This document shows, in pieces, positions 1 through 12,392 of a DNA stretch of 64,000 nt. The stretch lies in the NCBI GenBank assembly GCA_032164245.1, contig JAVMKO010000190.1, forward strand, positions 62,001 to 126,000, in the 5' to 3' direction. A program made the position numbers and the translations under genes. Each line of letters begins with the position of its first letter. Position 1 is the first letter of the stretch. The notes beneath the pieces are model-generated. The model saw only the letters and a list, made by a program, of their open reading frames with translations. It searched no databases and was not told where the DNA came from. Source of the stretch: Sternotherus odoratus. Its lineage: Eukaryota; Chordata; Testudines; Kinosternidae.

Positions 1-1297
1 TTTGTGCTTATGCAGTTCAGGTCAGGGTTACCCTACCCCTCTTCCAGGCTGCTCTGGCTTCAGCAAGAGCCCCAGGAAGGAATTGGGGGTTGGGCAGCAC
101 AAAGGCTGGGGCATGAGCCCCCAGGTGCTTTCAGTCTGGCCTTTGCCATTCTTGACTTGCTGAAGACAATGGGTGGCTGCCCAGGGTAGCGGGTAGAGCA
201 GTTTCCCTCTTCCCAGTGTGCCTGTCCTGTGCTTGAGGGGTCTTGCTAAATAGGGTAGTTGGGGCCTGGGGTTTTTTTTGCTTCTCACCAGCTGGATAAA
301 AGCCTCTTGTTGGGAAGCCTCCTGCGGCAGGAAGTGGAGCAACGTGGCCTCGCCCCAGCCCCAGCCCAGCCCTGTTGCTCTGTTTGGGGAAAGGAACCAC
401 TCCCCGCTCTCAGCAGTGGGACGTGGAGCGCCACAGTGGGGAGCTGGCAGAATAGAGCAGGTTGGGACTGAACTGCTCTGCTTTCTACCACTGCTGGTGA
501 GTGCGGGTGTTCTCCTCACAAGCCCCCTTCCATGCCTGACACGGCTGGGGCAAGGGAAGTGGAGCAGGCTGCTCCCAGCCCCCTGATAATCCCCACAAAG
601 TGACCCCCACAGCTCCTGCCTCCTGGGCCCCCCAGGCCATTAGCACAGCCCAGACCCTGAAGGAGGGAGCAGGTGCTCTTTCCCCGCAAGACCTTGGGCT
701 TCATTGGACACCCAAATAGCTCGGGACGGTTCTGCCACAGAGCATCAGCAGCTGCCCAGCATGCTGGTCTGGGTGTGGCCTGCAGTGGGTGTTTCACATG
801 GCAGGGAACATGCGGCTGTGTGTCTTGTGACTGTCTCCTCACCACACATCAGAATTGTCCTCCCCTCCATTGCTCGGTAGTTTGAAGCCTTCCCTTGGAG
901 CTGTAGCACCCGCTGCCTCTGCTCCAGGTGCCCAGAGGAGGAAAAGTGACCTTGGCTCCAGCCTGGGACTCTTCCTCCCTCCTGCCCAGCCTGGAGTATT
1001 CAGCCTGGCCCTGGCTCTCCTTTCTTCAAGTGCCATGTGGGCAGAGGAAGAGCAGGGGAGCTGTAGGGACCAAAGTTGTGGCCACGAGGTGAAGCATGAG
1101 AAACAACCAGCAGGAATCTCTAGCCAGACTGTTAAGTTCTAGGACCCCCAACCTAGAACGGCCATCCTGTTGAACCAAAAACCTACCTACAGTGCACATC
1201 ACTTGTCCGGCAAGAAGGAGGAAATCTGAATGTGGCTCGCCCAGAAGAAGGGTAACCAGGACACCAAGCTCTTGCAGCAAATGAACACACTGCCAGC
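1..1297. other. No recognisable gene
   Basis: GC-moderate sequence with only short overlapping open frames and no recognisable domain, splice pattern or repeat terminus. The frames look like chance. Confidence 0.5.
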
Positions 1298-1369
1298 AGG
1301 TCCCACTGAGACTTGAACTCAGATCACAGAATTCAGAGTTCTGAGTGCTGACCGTTACACCATGGGACC
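1298..1369 (-). tRNA. tRNA-Gln-CTG: tRNA-Gln, anticodon CTG
   Basis: A 72-nt cloverleaf on the minus strand that should decode CAG (Gln). The acceptor stem GGTCCCA/TGGGACC is perfect, the T arm CTGAG-TTCAAGT-CTCAG is perfect, and the anticodon stem CAGAA/TTCTG closes the loop CTCTGAA, giving anticodon CTG. Internal A-box and B-box promoter sequences are therefore conserved. No CCA is encoded, as expected for a eukaryotic nuclear gene. All helices pair, so it is probably functional. Confidence 0.88.
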
Positions 1370-2606
1370 TGCCGGGGAGCTTTGCCCTGGACCCCCCATG
1401 ACTCTCAGCTGGCTGGCTTGGACTCAGCATTTATTGCTTCCCACCAGTGGCTTCCTCTGGCAGAACACTCTCTCCTCCTCCATCGACTATAGTCCTGCTC
1501 TACCATATCTATGGGTCCTGCCCTCAGGCCCTGCATTCCCCTGCTTTGGCTCTGTTCCCCGCAGCCCTCAGAAATGTCTGGGGAGGCTGCCCCTCCCTTC
1601 ACTCAGTGTCCCACTCATCTCAGCCAGCTGAAGACTCATCTCCTGGAGCTCAGCCAGCTGTCACCTCATCTGGTCTTGCTGTCACCCACTGACACGCTCC
1701 TCTGCCTGGATGGTCTGGTGGAAATCCCACAGGACAGTGCAGGATTTGGCACTGTTGGTTTATTTAAGGTTGTGGTGTTTGCTTGACCCCCGGAACAAAG
1801 CTGCCAACTCCTCCCTCACTGACTCCCACCAATCCCCCTGGTTGCCGTAGACCCCTCTGATGATTTCCCATCATTCCAACACCATCTGGACTCACCGCCC
1901 CGCTCCTTTATCTTGCAAGCTCTGGATATTCAGCTTCCAGTATCCTCTGGCTTTGGTCAGGGAATTGAGATGCACGGTGAGAGCTGTGTGATCTGAACAG
2001 TCCATTGGCACTGCCCTGCACTGGGCTGTCAACGTGCTCTCCTTCATGGAAATCCAATTAATTCAACTCCTGGTGTACCCCATTTGTGGCTGCTGTCAAC
2101 TTGGGTGAGAGGAATAGGAGGCTACCACCCACCCTCCAAAGGTTCCACTACAGGTCAACAGACCTGATCCAGGTGATGCTCATTGTAAAAACTTTTCCTC
2201 TGATGGTCAAGAAAATGGGACCAGTGGTCCCCAGGCCAGATGGTACAAGTAAAATCCCACCCCAACACCAAATCTGTGATGTCCCCAGGAAAGGAGCCAA
2301 TTCCTTCCATTGATCTTTCCTTTCACATCTTAACCGGGGACCATAAAGACTAATAGAGGGGAAACCAGTGTCACAGAGCACCAAGTCCAGCAGTAATGCC
2401 CTCCCTAGTCAGAGATCACCCACTTTTGGTCTTTGTATGGTAAATGTGAAGAGTAAGGGGTGGATGCAAGTACCCACTGGCACCAGGGAAAGTTGGTGCC
2501 TGAGCTCCTGCTGGGGAGCTTAAAAACAGGCACTTGGCCTCAGGTGAATGTGCCACAGCACTTCCAAAGAACCATCCCATCATACACAAAGATGGATGAA
2601 AGGGTC
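1370..2606. other. No recognisable gene
   Basis: Short overlapping frames only. No family, splice structure or repeat end could be assigned. Confidence 0.45.
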
Positions 2607-2679
2607 TGCCAAAGCCCAGGATTGAACCAGGGACCTTTAGATCTTCAGTCTAATGCTCTCCCAACTGAGCTACTTTGGC
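2607..2679 (-). tRNA. tRNA-Phe-GAA: tRNA-Phe, anticodon GAA
   Basis: A 73-nt minus-strand cloverleaf with acceptor GCCAAAG/CTTTGGC, anticodon arm TTAGA-CTGAAGA-TCTAA (anticodon GAA) and T arm CCTGG-TTCAATC-CTGGG, which pairs with two wobble pairs. It matches the vertebrate tRNA-Phe pattern. The sequence beside it (2680-2960) recurs next to a decayed tRNA-Phe at 59.9 kb, so this appears to be the better-preserved member of a duplicated pair. Confidence 0.87.
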
Positions 2680-2960
2680 AGATGCAATACAGGGTTTTGG
2701 TCTGTTGTTCCACTGTCTTGGATATTTTGTCACCATGGCCCAGCAAAAGAACATCCCTGTGAGCGGCCCATGAAGACAAGAGTTGCTCTTGCCTGCCTTG
2801 CTCAGCTTGACTTGCTTCCTCACCCCATTCCTGTCTTAGTTCCCGGTTGGCCTGGTGGCAGAAGCGGACTGGGGGCCAGTGGGGCAGGAAGGAAGTTGAG
2901 CTGGTCCCTGATCTAGACTAGACCCTGCTGGTGAGAGTCTGGCCACCACTTGCTGTCCCA
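2680..2960 (+). repeat. Duplicated flank of tRNA-Phe (copy 1)
   Basis: Collinear with 59944-60240. Shared strings include CTCAGCTTGACTTGCTTCCT followed by CACCCCATTCCTG, and a CCTGGTGGC motif at similar spacing. The shared block includes the neighbouring tRNA-Phe, which points to a segmental duplication instead of two independent tRNA insertions. Confidence 0.75.
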
Positions 2961-4096
2961 CCCTGTTGTCCTGGCTTCCCCACTGGATGCCATTTAGGGA
3001 GGGACGTGGGGATTCTGCCTCCCCAATTTTCACACCCCAGAGGAGGGTGAACAGGAAAATGAACGTCTGCTCCACTCTCCCCCGTAGGAACCCGACACCT
3101 TTGCTGTGGCAGTAAGAAGTGTCTGGGGGTCGACAGGCCTGTCCCCGAGGAGCTGGAACAGCAGATGCCACCTCCCCCTCAGCTCCAGGCTGTGGGGAAT
3201 GCTCATTGCCCGGCTGCAGGGGCAGATGCTGCTCCGTGCTCTGGAGAGTGTCTGCATTGGTCTGGCTCGTCACTGAGCCAGTCTGATACCGTAAGGTCTG
3301 AAGTGCCCCCTCCTGCCTGGCAGCTCAGAGTCTGTGCAGACATCAACCCCCCAACCCCCACAGCCAGCAGCAATGCTGCCCACCCCAGCCCCACAGGGGC
3401 ACTCAATGACCTTCATGTGGGGAAATGGCTCCTTGGCATCCAGCTGCTAGACTGAGACCAGGAGAGAGCCGGGTCTGGCTCACCTGGGTGGAGAGCAGAG
3501 GACTGATGAGCACTGATCTCCTTCATTCTTCCCCACCATGCTGGTCAGCTTTATTGTCACTGTAATATTCCATGCTTCCCTTCAGGGCCATCTCTAGGGG
3601 GTGCAGGGCCAGGGACAGATCCCCCCTCCACCTCTGACCCCAAGTCCCCACCCCTTTCTAGCCCCTGCTCCACCTCTTTCTGCCTTCCTCCATCTTCCCC
3701 TCATGACTCCGGGAGCCCAAAGAGGGAGACCAACTCGCCCTAGGGATGGCTCTGCTTCTCTTGTATGTTTCAGTGGCTCCTGAAGTTATTGTACCCACCT
3801 TTGTTATTCAATCAGAAAATAAATATATTTCCATTCTTGACCTAGTCTATCTGTAAGCAGAGTCAGAACGGGCTCTGCCCTGACATCTGGTGCTGAGTGA
3901 TGGAAAAGGACTTTGGGGCTAATCTGATTTGCATGGGCTCACCCACCCCACCTAGCATGATGGGACTCTTTGCCCAAATGGTCCCTTTGGCTGCTGTGGG
4001 ATCCCCAGTCTCTTTGTTATTGGGGGTAGAATGAAGTGTTGTTATCCTGGTTATGTGAATCAAGGACAGTAGAACTGTACCTAGCATGTTATTACT
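2961..4096. other. No recognisable gene
   Basis: GC-rich in the first half and AT-richer after about 3.78 kb. There are short frames only and no domain was recognised. Confidence 0.45.
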
Positions 4097-4110
4097 CACC
4101 CTTAACTATG

Positions 4111-4356
4111 GCAACAAAGAGTCCTGTGGTACCTTAAAGACTAACTAAAGTATTGACTTGTAAGCTCTCATGGACTAATGCCCACTTCATCAGATGCAAG
4201 TAGTGGCAGTGGCATTGGCATTGGTTGCATCCGATGAAGTGGGTATTAGCCCATGAAAGCTTATGCTTCAATACTTTAGTTAGTCTTTAAGGTACCACAG
4301 GACTCTTTGTTATCTCTGCTATTCCAGACTAACATGGCTACTTCTCTGATTTTTGA
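4111..4356 (+). mobile_element. Inverted-repeat SINE-like retroposon with 14-bp target duplication
   Basis: The left arm (from AACAAAGAGTCCTGTGGTAC) and the right arm (to GTACCACAGGACTCTTTGTT) form a long imperfect palindrome around a short GCATTGG-rich spacer. The right arm carries about 45 extra bases (GTTAGTCTGG-like on the complement). The identical 14-mer CACCCTTAACTATG lies at 4097-4110 and 4357-4370. A 14-bp duplication fits LINE-mediated insertion and not a DNA-transposon TSD. A related element is at 28561-28742. Confidence 0.75.
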
Positions 4357-4370
4357 CACCCTTAACTATG

Positions 4371-4579
4371 TAGGACTTGCTAGGCAAGAGGACATAGCTT
4401 CTAAAACTCAGTGACTTGAGAGAGGCTGGGGATGGTATTTGTACTTTGTGGTTGAGATGCTGGTTGATGGTTTTAAATGGCTAATTGGACCTTCTATTCC
4501 TTTCTCTACTGTAGCATATCAGAGCTAATTCTAAGTTCTATTAAGAGTCTACTTTGTGACTGCCAAGTTGAATTCACTT
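4371..4579. other. No recognisable gene
   Basis: Short AT-rich stretch between the palindromic retroposon and an LTR-like region. Confidence 0.4.
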
Positions 4580-5380
4580 TGGGCTGGGGTGCAGGTGCAC
4601 TAAGGCTCCCCTACTATGAGCTGAAATCACTTAAGAGCTGAAATCTGGTAAGAACTGAAATCCCTGAGCACTGTGTTACATACGGGGCCCTGAAGCTATA
4701 CTGCTGGGCAGCTGGAGAGGAGCAGCTGCCAGAGTGGGTGGTGGAGCAGACTAGTAGTTTGTGGAATGGAAAGTGGAGTGGAGCAAAGTAGCTAGAGGAG
4801 TGACTGGTGGAGCAGAGCAGTTCCTGGGATAGTTGGCGGAGCAGAGCAGTTTGTGGGATGGCTGGTGGAGCAACACAGTGAGCAAACTGGCTTGTGGGAT
4901 GGCTGGCAGAGCAGCTCGCAGTGAGGGCTGCAGCAGAACCCCATGGAGAGGTGGGGTAGTTGGCCTTGGACCACCTAAGCTACCCCTTAGCCTATCCCCC
5001 CATTTCTACCCAGGCTAGGAGATAAAACTCTGCAGATGAACTTTGAACTCTGCAGAGACTTTTGAGCTGTTGGACTTTTGGGACTTTGCATGGTTTTGGG
5101 GGTGCTGGACTTTTGGGTTGTTGGATGTTTGGGCTGTGGGACTTTTGGGACTTTGGGTGATTTTGGGAGTTTTAGGACTCAAGAACCAAAGGGAAAGGAC
5201 ACAGACCATATCCTTCGGGGTAGGAGTGGGCCTTCTGGTTCATGGTTTCTTTTATGAATCCTGTTTATGGTGTTTCCCCAATATAATGCTGCCTTGTTTC
5301 TCGGTTATTAAAAGGCTTTTGGTACACTCAAACTCCGTGCCTGCGAGAGGGGAAGTATTGCCATTAAGGGCCTTGAGTGC
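4580..5380 (+). mobile_element. LTR-like sequence, probably Ty3/gypsy; boundaries approximate
   Basis: Contains imperfect GGAGCAGAGCAGTTTGTGGG-type direct repeats (4790-4920), TTTTGGGACTTTG repeats (5060-5165), and a 3' part with ATTAAAAGG followed by CTCCGTGCCTGCGAGAGGGG. That order is recalled as an R/U5 end of reptilian gypsy LTRs. Terminal TG/CA and target duplications were not located, so this is family resemblance and not a delimited LTR. Confidence 0.42.
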
Positions 5381-5525
5381 TTATGAGAAACCAGGAGGAA
5401 CTGATCCAGTGCCGGAACATGAAAGTCAACTGCTCCCAGTTGCTGGTGGAAACCCCTTCTTACCTAGAAACAAAGACCAGCAGGAGGGAATCAAGGCCCA
5501 TCCTGGTCCTAGAGCCCAGTCCACA

Positions 5526-5640
5526 CCCACCTTTCTGTTTGTCTTTTCATTTTGATTTGTGTAACTGTGTTTTCTTCTGGATTCGATATTTAACTAAAAA
5601 AGAAGGTCTCTCAGCACTGGATGGAGGAGCAGCCTGGGGC
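5526..5640 (+). repeat. Block duplicated at 57010-57130
   Basis: Shares GATATTTAACTA followed by AAGAAGGTCTCTCAGCAC and upstream TTTTCTTCTGGAT-type sequence with the region just before the decayed tRNA-Gln at 57.2 kb. Here the block lies just upstream of a decayed tRNA-Lys. Confidence 0.7.
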
Positions 5641-5725
5641 TGCTGAGACAGTGAGAGTAGCAAGTTTTCTGTATTGTTTCCTGCTCCTTTTTCTTCTGCA
5701 CCAAACTTGCCCCTTCATTATGTGA

Positions 5726-5798
5726 GCCTGGGTTGCTCAGATGATAGAGTATCAGACTTTTAATCTGTGGGTCCAGAGGTCAAATCCCTGGTAGGTGC
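5726..5798 (+). pseudogene. tRNA-Lys(TTT) pseudogene
   Basis: The anticodon arm TCAGA-CTTTTAA-TCTGT and the sequence GGGTCCAGAGGTCAAATCCCTG closely follow vertebrate tRNA-Lys-TTT. The acceptor stem does not pair (GCCTGGG against TAGGTGC), so processing is unlikely. An alternative is a tRNA-Lys-headed SINE, but no contiguous SINE body follows directly. Confidence 0.65.
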
Positions 5799-5861
5799 AG
5801 AGGGATCATTTCCCCCTGTGGTATCTCCCATGAATTTCAAAATTCCATACTTTCCTTTTCA

Positions 5862-5982
5862 GGACTGTGGGAGCATGGGCCTGCTAAATCCAGGGCTGTG
5901 AGTTCAATCCTTGAGGGGCCATTTAGGGATATGGGGCAAAAATAGAGATTGATTCTGCTTTGGGCAGGGGGTTGGACTAGAT
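5862..5982 (+). mobile_element. tRNA-derived SINE fragment (turtle Pol III SINE type), 5' truncated
   Basis: Carries GCCTGCTAAATCCAGGG, GAGTTCAATCCTTGAGGGGC, CATTTAGGGAT and the tail GGGGGTTGGACTAGAT. This order is typical of turtle Pol III SINEs with a CR1-like tail. It runs directly into a hAT-type terminus at 5983. Confidence 0.65.
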
Positions 5983-6250
5983 CAGTGGTCTCTAACATGC
6001 GGTCTGCCAAGCCCTTCCCTGCGGCCTGTGATGCTCCCTCTGGCCCCCGACCAAGCTCTGCCATGGCCCTGCCCCTAAGCTCCACTGTGGCCCCCCACCT
6101 AGGTCCCCACAGCCTTCCTGCCCTCCGCCAAGCTCCCCCCAGCTGTCTGTCAAGCTCCTTATAGCCCCCTGTTCCTCCACGTATTTCTAACCCATGCACT
6201 GCTCCCCACTTCACCAGGCAGTTCTCTCATGGCTTAGTGGTTTCTGGGAG
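5983..6250 (+). mobile_element. hAT-type element, one end only
   Basis: Begins with CAGTGGTCTCTAACATGCGG, a diverged version of the terminus of the complete hAT element at 19034. It continues into the CCCC-rich interior typical of that family. No matching 3' terminus or target duplication was found before the gypsy remnant. Confidence 0.5.
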
Positions 6251-6499
6251 GAGGGGGCCAGAAGCAGAGAGCCTCATGAACAGGGGAGGAGGGGGGAAGG
6301 GATGGGGTTTGGGGGAAGGGGTTGGACTAGGGGCAGGGAGGAAGTGGAGTTGGAGTGAGAAGTCTGATGATGGGATTGGCCTAGGGGAGGAGAGGGGGCA
6401 GAGTTGGGATGGGAACTTGCCACAGTTGTCTGGAGTCAGACAATGCCAACTTTCTGTGCGTTGTGGGGTATGCACAAAATTAATTTTCAAATTGGATAC

Positions 6500-9076
6500 T
6501 ATAAACCAAGGGCTTAACAGGGCAGTCCCAATTCATTCTCAAAGCTATCCCCACTGAACTTTTCCACAGGAAAATCTGTAGATTTGTTCACTACAGAAAA
6601 CTTCTGGCTGTTAGGAACTGAAACTTCCTTGATTAAATCACTTTCACATTCCTCCACTGCAGCAAACTGCCTCCATAGATTACCAGAAGGATCTTTTCCC
6701 ATAGGAACTTTTTTAGGCCACAATTTACCCTTCACAAAAGTTCTGACTTGACCCTCTTCACCCAGGGCTTGCTCCAAAGGAACACCTTCCTGAGCCACAA
6801 CAGACTCTTTCTGGGCTTTACTTACATTTATGATTACCATTGAGCAATCAGGCAGATTTCAACACAATCCCCTTTCAGGGAAATTCAGACTCACTGGACA
6901 AGAGGTTAGAAGCATTCTTCTTTCCGTTGGCACACACCAGCTCAGGAATTTTTTTCTTCTTGCTACAAGTTGTCAATCTGTCAGTAGGTAACACAACCAG
7001 ATCACCTTCCTGCTCTCTTTGTGCCCTGGTTTGGGTGTCACTCTGATTAGACAGAGTTGCGACATCCTTTTCCAGCAACACACTAGAAACAGGCAAAATA
7101 GAAGCACCAGAATCGTTTGGTCTCTGGGATCTTGCCAAGACATTAACTGGATGCAACCTAGTTATAGAGCCTTTCTCCCCAGCAGACACACGCTTAGGAC
7201 CATTCCCTTTCTGGGCTTTAGCTGAATCCAAAACCAACTCTGATACAACTGCACTATCCTCAACCATCACAGGCTGAAAAGCACCTTCTGTCTGCTCCAC
7301 AGACAATGAAGATTCAGAGACACATTCTCCTTCACCAGATACACCGCTTGGGATCTCACTTCCCTTGTTCCAGCCCACAGGCCTGTCCACAGACAACTGC
7401 TTGGAGAGTGAGGTAGCTTCCTCCATAGGCAAGTCAATACCCCTGACAGACACAGGCAGGTTCCCTTCACTGTCACACTTCTCCACACATGACACAGATA
7501 AGCCATAGGGACACTTTTCTTTCACTATCCTCACTTTCCCAAACTGCTGACTAGATAAAGCCATCAGCCCACAAGGCTACCTAGGCTTATCCAAGCCTTC
7601 CTCACCAGGAACATCACCACTCCCAATAGATACACTGCTGCATTTTTTAGATCCAAATTTACAAGCGGTACCAGCCAACACTATTTCACCCTTTCCTTCC
7701 TCAGTTAGGGCTTCAACCTGACCATTCATTGTAATGTGTTCCAGGGAAACCTCTTTCTGATCAATAAGTTCTTCCTGCACTGTATCCAATACCAGATTCA
7801 CTTCTGAGACATTAGACAGACATTCAGAAACTTTATTTACAGGCAAACAGCTTCCCTGCACAGACAAACACTTGGAGAAACCCTGTCCAAATCATTGTCC
7901 ATAACAGAGACAGGTTTAAGATCATTCCTTTCCTGTGACAGGCTACCTGGACTGAACAAAGCGTTAACATTTTCCCCAATTAAAAGATCCTTCAGCAATA
8001 ACTTCCTTCCACCAGCTATAACTTCATGCTTAGCCCCATTCCATTCAAGGTGGATTTTGGCCAAAGGCACACTTACAGTAACTCACAAAAGATTACAATA
8101 TTTACACTTTGATTTGGTAAGTAATCTTCCTCTTTTACCAGATTTGCTTTCACAAGAGTGATGTTAGAAGCCATAATTTGCCCCAAACAGCTTATCCCAT
8201 AGACTTCTACACTCTCTAGGAATTCTTCATTACCACCCTTTAGTGAACTTACAGACACAGCATTCACATGGAAGGTGGCAGTGTTGGGGTACATTTGGTT
8301 ACACCCAGACAACTGCTCAGAGTTGAACAACAAACCAATACAGTGGATTCTGGTTAATTGGGACACATTGGGACCGGCACAATTTGGCCCGAGTATGTGG
8401 CTGCCCCAATTAACCAGTGGCCCGATTAACCAGAATCCACTGTATTGTTATAAACCAGACTTTCAGGAAGATACAATTTCTGACATTCTTCTCTTGCTTT
8501 TTTTAGTTGGAGCCACTCTTTGGCAGTCTCCTGTCTCATCTTCTCAGTCTCCTGCTGCAGCTGCTGAATTCTCTGTTTCAGCTGCTGAATTCTCTCCTCT
8601 TTCTCAGCATCTTTCTCTAGCTGGGCCATTAACAGCTCTCTCAGTTCTTGATTTGTAGGTTTCTCTTTAAAACTTCTTTTTTTGTGCAGAAATATTTTAG
8701 GGCTCTTTTGTCAAGGACCTCAAATGCTCTTTGCTCATTCATTATAATTACTCTTTAACCAGTTATACTCTTAAAACCCAATATTCAAATTTGGATAGCA
8801 TGGGGTTCTGACCCAAAGCTCAGTTGACCTGGTATTGTGGATCCTGCCGACTATGCCACCGTGACGGTGCTATTCCTGCTGGGACCAACTGAGAATGCCA
8901 AATCAGGACAAATAGTGTCCACAAGGGCAACTACAGCCCAAAGCTGGGGTTTCTCTACCTCTAAGGCACCAAAGCAGAAAAAAAAGACTTGGGTTTCACC
9001 CCACTGGCTAGCCACAAGTTACACAAGCAATTCCCTTAGATACTCCAGCTTCCCAGTATCACCACCAGCAGCCACC
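6500..9076 (-). mobile_element. Ty3/gypsy internal region, gag/protease part, degraded
   Basis: Minus-strand fragments run in gag-pol order. About 8690-8450 encodes a coiled-coil Gag segment rich in Q, E and K (QLKQRIQQLQQETEKMRQ). About 8370-7870 resembles a retroelement aspartic-protease segment (SNITLVKANLV, then PLAKIHLEWNG, HEVIAG). About 7870-6514 is a long acidic Ser/Val/Glu-rich linker. Reading shifts frame near 8640, 8070-8090, 7860, 7570 and 6850. The protease catalytic Asp-Thr/Ser-Gly is not visible, no reverse transcriptase remains, and the 3' part is missing. A 102-bp MITE interrupts the frame. The assignment rests on recognised peptide patterns. Confidence 0.65.
8341..8442. mobile_element. 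pogo/Tigger-like MITE inserted in gypsy gag
   Basis: The 102-bp element starts CAGTGGATTCTGGTTAATTG and ends with the inverted sequence CGATTAACCAGAATCCACTG. It is flanked by TA on both sides (8339-8340 and 8443-8444), the target duplication of the Tc1/mariner/pogo superfamily. The flanking gypsy reading frame resumes beyond it, so it inserted after the gypsy element. Confidence 0.85.
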
Positions 9077-9836
9077 TGTCCTAGGGACCAATGGTTATGA
9101 ACACCAATACCCTAGTAAAGAAAACCGTTCTTCCCAATTCAAAGAATCAGGCGCCAGACCCAGGTCAATATACAAATCAGATCTTACCCACAACTCACGC
9201 TGTTGCCAATCCTTTAGAGTTTAAAATCTAAAGGTTTATTATACAAGGAAAAAGATATGTCAGGATTAGGAAAGGTTAAAAGAAATTCAATACATGCTGT
9301 AATGGCAAATTTCTTGGTTCAGGCTTGCAGCAAAGGTAGAATAAACTGCACGTTTAAATCAAAGTCTCTGGAATACATCCACAAAATGGATGGGTCATTC
9401 AGTCTTTTGTTTCAAGGTTCTCCGTGAAGCAAAATCCCATCCAGAGGTAGGAGCAAGACTGCAGCCTGGAAACTGACAACCAAGATGGAGGGTCTCAAGC
9501 AGCTTTTATAGCCTTCCCCAGGTGAAGGAATTTTCTTTGTCTTTTGCTGTGCAGCAAAATGGAGTATTGAGTCACATGGCAATCTCTGCCCCCTCGCTAA
9601 GAGACAGGGTTTCTGCCCTCTCTCAATGAGTCCATGGGCCAACCAGGCCAGCCCAACTAACAACAACTTGCTTGAGATTTCACCCAGAAGCAAAGCATAA
9701 GTTTGAAATACAGCCAATATTCATAACTTTAGCTACAAAAAAGATACACACATACAGATAATCATAATGAGCCGACCATAACCTGGTCATAGACACCTTA
9801 TACGACCCCCTTAACGTAAGATTTGGTGCCCCTACA
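9077..9836 (-). mobile_element. LTR of the gypsy element
   Basis: On the minus strand the LTR begins TGTAGGGGCACC and ends CCTAGGACA, giving TG...CA termini over about 760 bp. It holds a TATAAAAGC box (9501-9509) and an AATAAA signal (near 9236-9241) in LTR order. It lies directly 5' of the internal region at 9076, so it is the 5' LTR. The 3' LTR is missing from the window. Confidence 0.7.
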
Positions 9837-10051
9837 GGACTTTGGTTGCAGCAATGAGAAATATGATCCCAGATAATTTCAGTCATGTGACACCCCTGCA
9901 CTTCTGCAAGAAAGGTGGGGCAGCCTGGGCTCTGCCCTCCCAGGGACATGTAAGGGTCCCTCACTCTCCCAAGTGAAGGGAGACCCCTCCAAAGTCCTCC
10001 GAAAAAAGAAACAAAAAATCTTTTGGCAGCCTACTGAATACATGTAAAGTG

Positions 10052-11288
<1,237 letters not shown>

Positions 11289-11598
11289 TCAGTAAGTGAT
11301 GGAAAGGTCAAGGAAAGAAAGAGCTGAATCTCCGCCAAACCTCTCCCCAGAGGAGAGAGAGGATGGAATCAATTCTGGGTCTAAATCTCAACCAAACACT
11401 CAGGGAGAAAGTAGATTAGGGAAGGACCTACTATCAGGCACAATTCTGGACAGATAGGAATCCCAGAGTGAATTCTGCCATGAGGATGCCACATCTGAAA
11501 ACAATCCTGAACTCAGAGAGCTCCCAAGAGCTTTGTAGGAATCCCAAATGTTTCCCTATTTAGGGACCCATTTTGTGTTGGTATAACTGATTCCTCAC

Positions 11599-11712
11599 CT
11601 GTGCAGGCATCTCTCAGGGTCTCTCTTTCCTCAGAGCCCTGCAGGTCTGGGACCCAGGGCTCCTCCCCTCATTCCAGACGGGAGATCACATCAGGTTTGG
11701 AGACCGGAAACC
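11599..11712 (-). pseudogene. Gene 1 KRAB-B/linker exon with nonsense codon
   Basis: A 114-bp exon bounded by acceptor CTTGTGCAG and donor AG|GTGAGGAA on the minus strand. It encodes GFPVSKPDVISRLE, then TGA, then GEEPWVPDLQGSEERETLRDACTG. The intact paralogous exon at 43689-43802 is also 114 bp and has a sense codon at that point. The change CGA or CAA to TGA/TAA class is typical; here the codon is TGA at 11669-11671. Confidence 0.85.
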
Positions 11713-11892
11713 CTGCACAAGTGTCAGAAAACAAGCAAGATCTGTTTAATTTGTGAGCTACTTATGTAACATTCTGGGGGTGCAACCCAGACCCCTGAAA
11801 CATTGTGTCACCACCCGCCCTGGATCCTGGGTGCCTCACCATGCTTTGCTGTTATAGCTCCCAACCTGGAATGCTGACAGACAGCTGACCAT

Positions 11893-12360
11893 AAGAATGA
11901 CCATGCTGGGTAAGACCAAAGATCCATCCAGCCCAATCTCCTGTCTACCAACAGTGGCCAATGCCTGATCCCCTGGAGTGAGTGAACCTAACAAGCAATG
12001 ATCAAGTGATCTCTCTCCTGCCACCCATCTCCACCCTCGGATAAACAGAGGCGAGGAACACCATTCCTTACCCATCCTGGCTAACAGCCATTAATGGACT
12101 TAACGTCCATGAATTTATCCAGTTCTCTTTTAAACCATGCTATAGTCAGTCTTCACAACCTCCTCAGGCAAGGAGTTCCACAGATTGATTGTGTACTGTG
12201 TGAAGAACTTTCTTTTATTTGTTTTAAACCTGCTGCCCATTCATTTCATTTGGTGGCCCCTAGTTCTTCTTTGAGAACAAGTCAATAACTTTTCCTTATT
12301 CACTTTCTCTACACCACTCATGATTTTATAGACTTCTATCAGATCCCCTACATAGATCAG
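11893..12360 (-). mobile_element. CR1 LINE 3' end
   Basis: The plus strand reads CCATGCTGGGTAAGACCAAA, CCAGCCCAATCTCCTGTCT, ACAGTGGCCAATGCC and later AGGAGTTCCACAG and TGGCCCCTAGTTCTT. This is the antisense of the CR1 3' UTR, so the element lies on the minus strand with its 3' end at the low coordinate. Confidence 0.85.
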
Positions 12361-12392
12361 CACTTCTGGAGGAGGGGAATAATGTACTAGAC

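Noticed and set aside
28..519. 163-codon minus-strand frame at the window start
   Set aside because: No recognisable domain, several equally long frames overlap it on both strands, and no splice or promoter context supports it.
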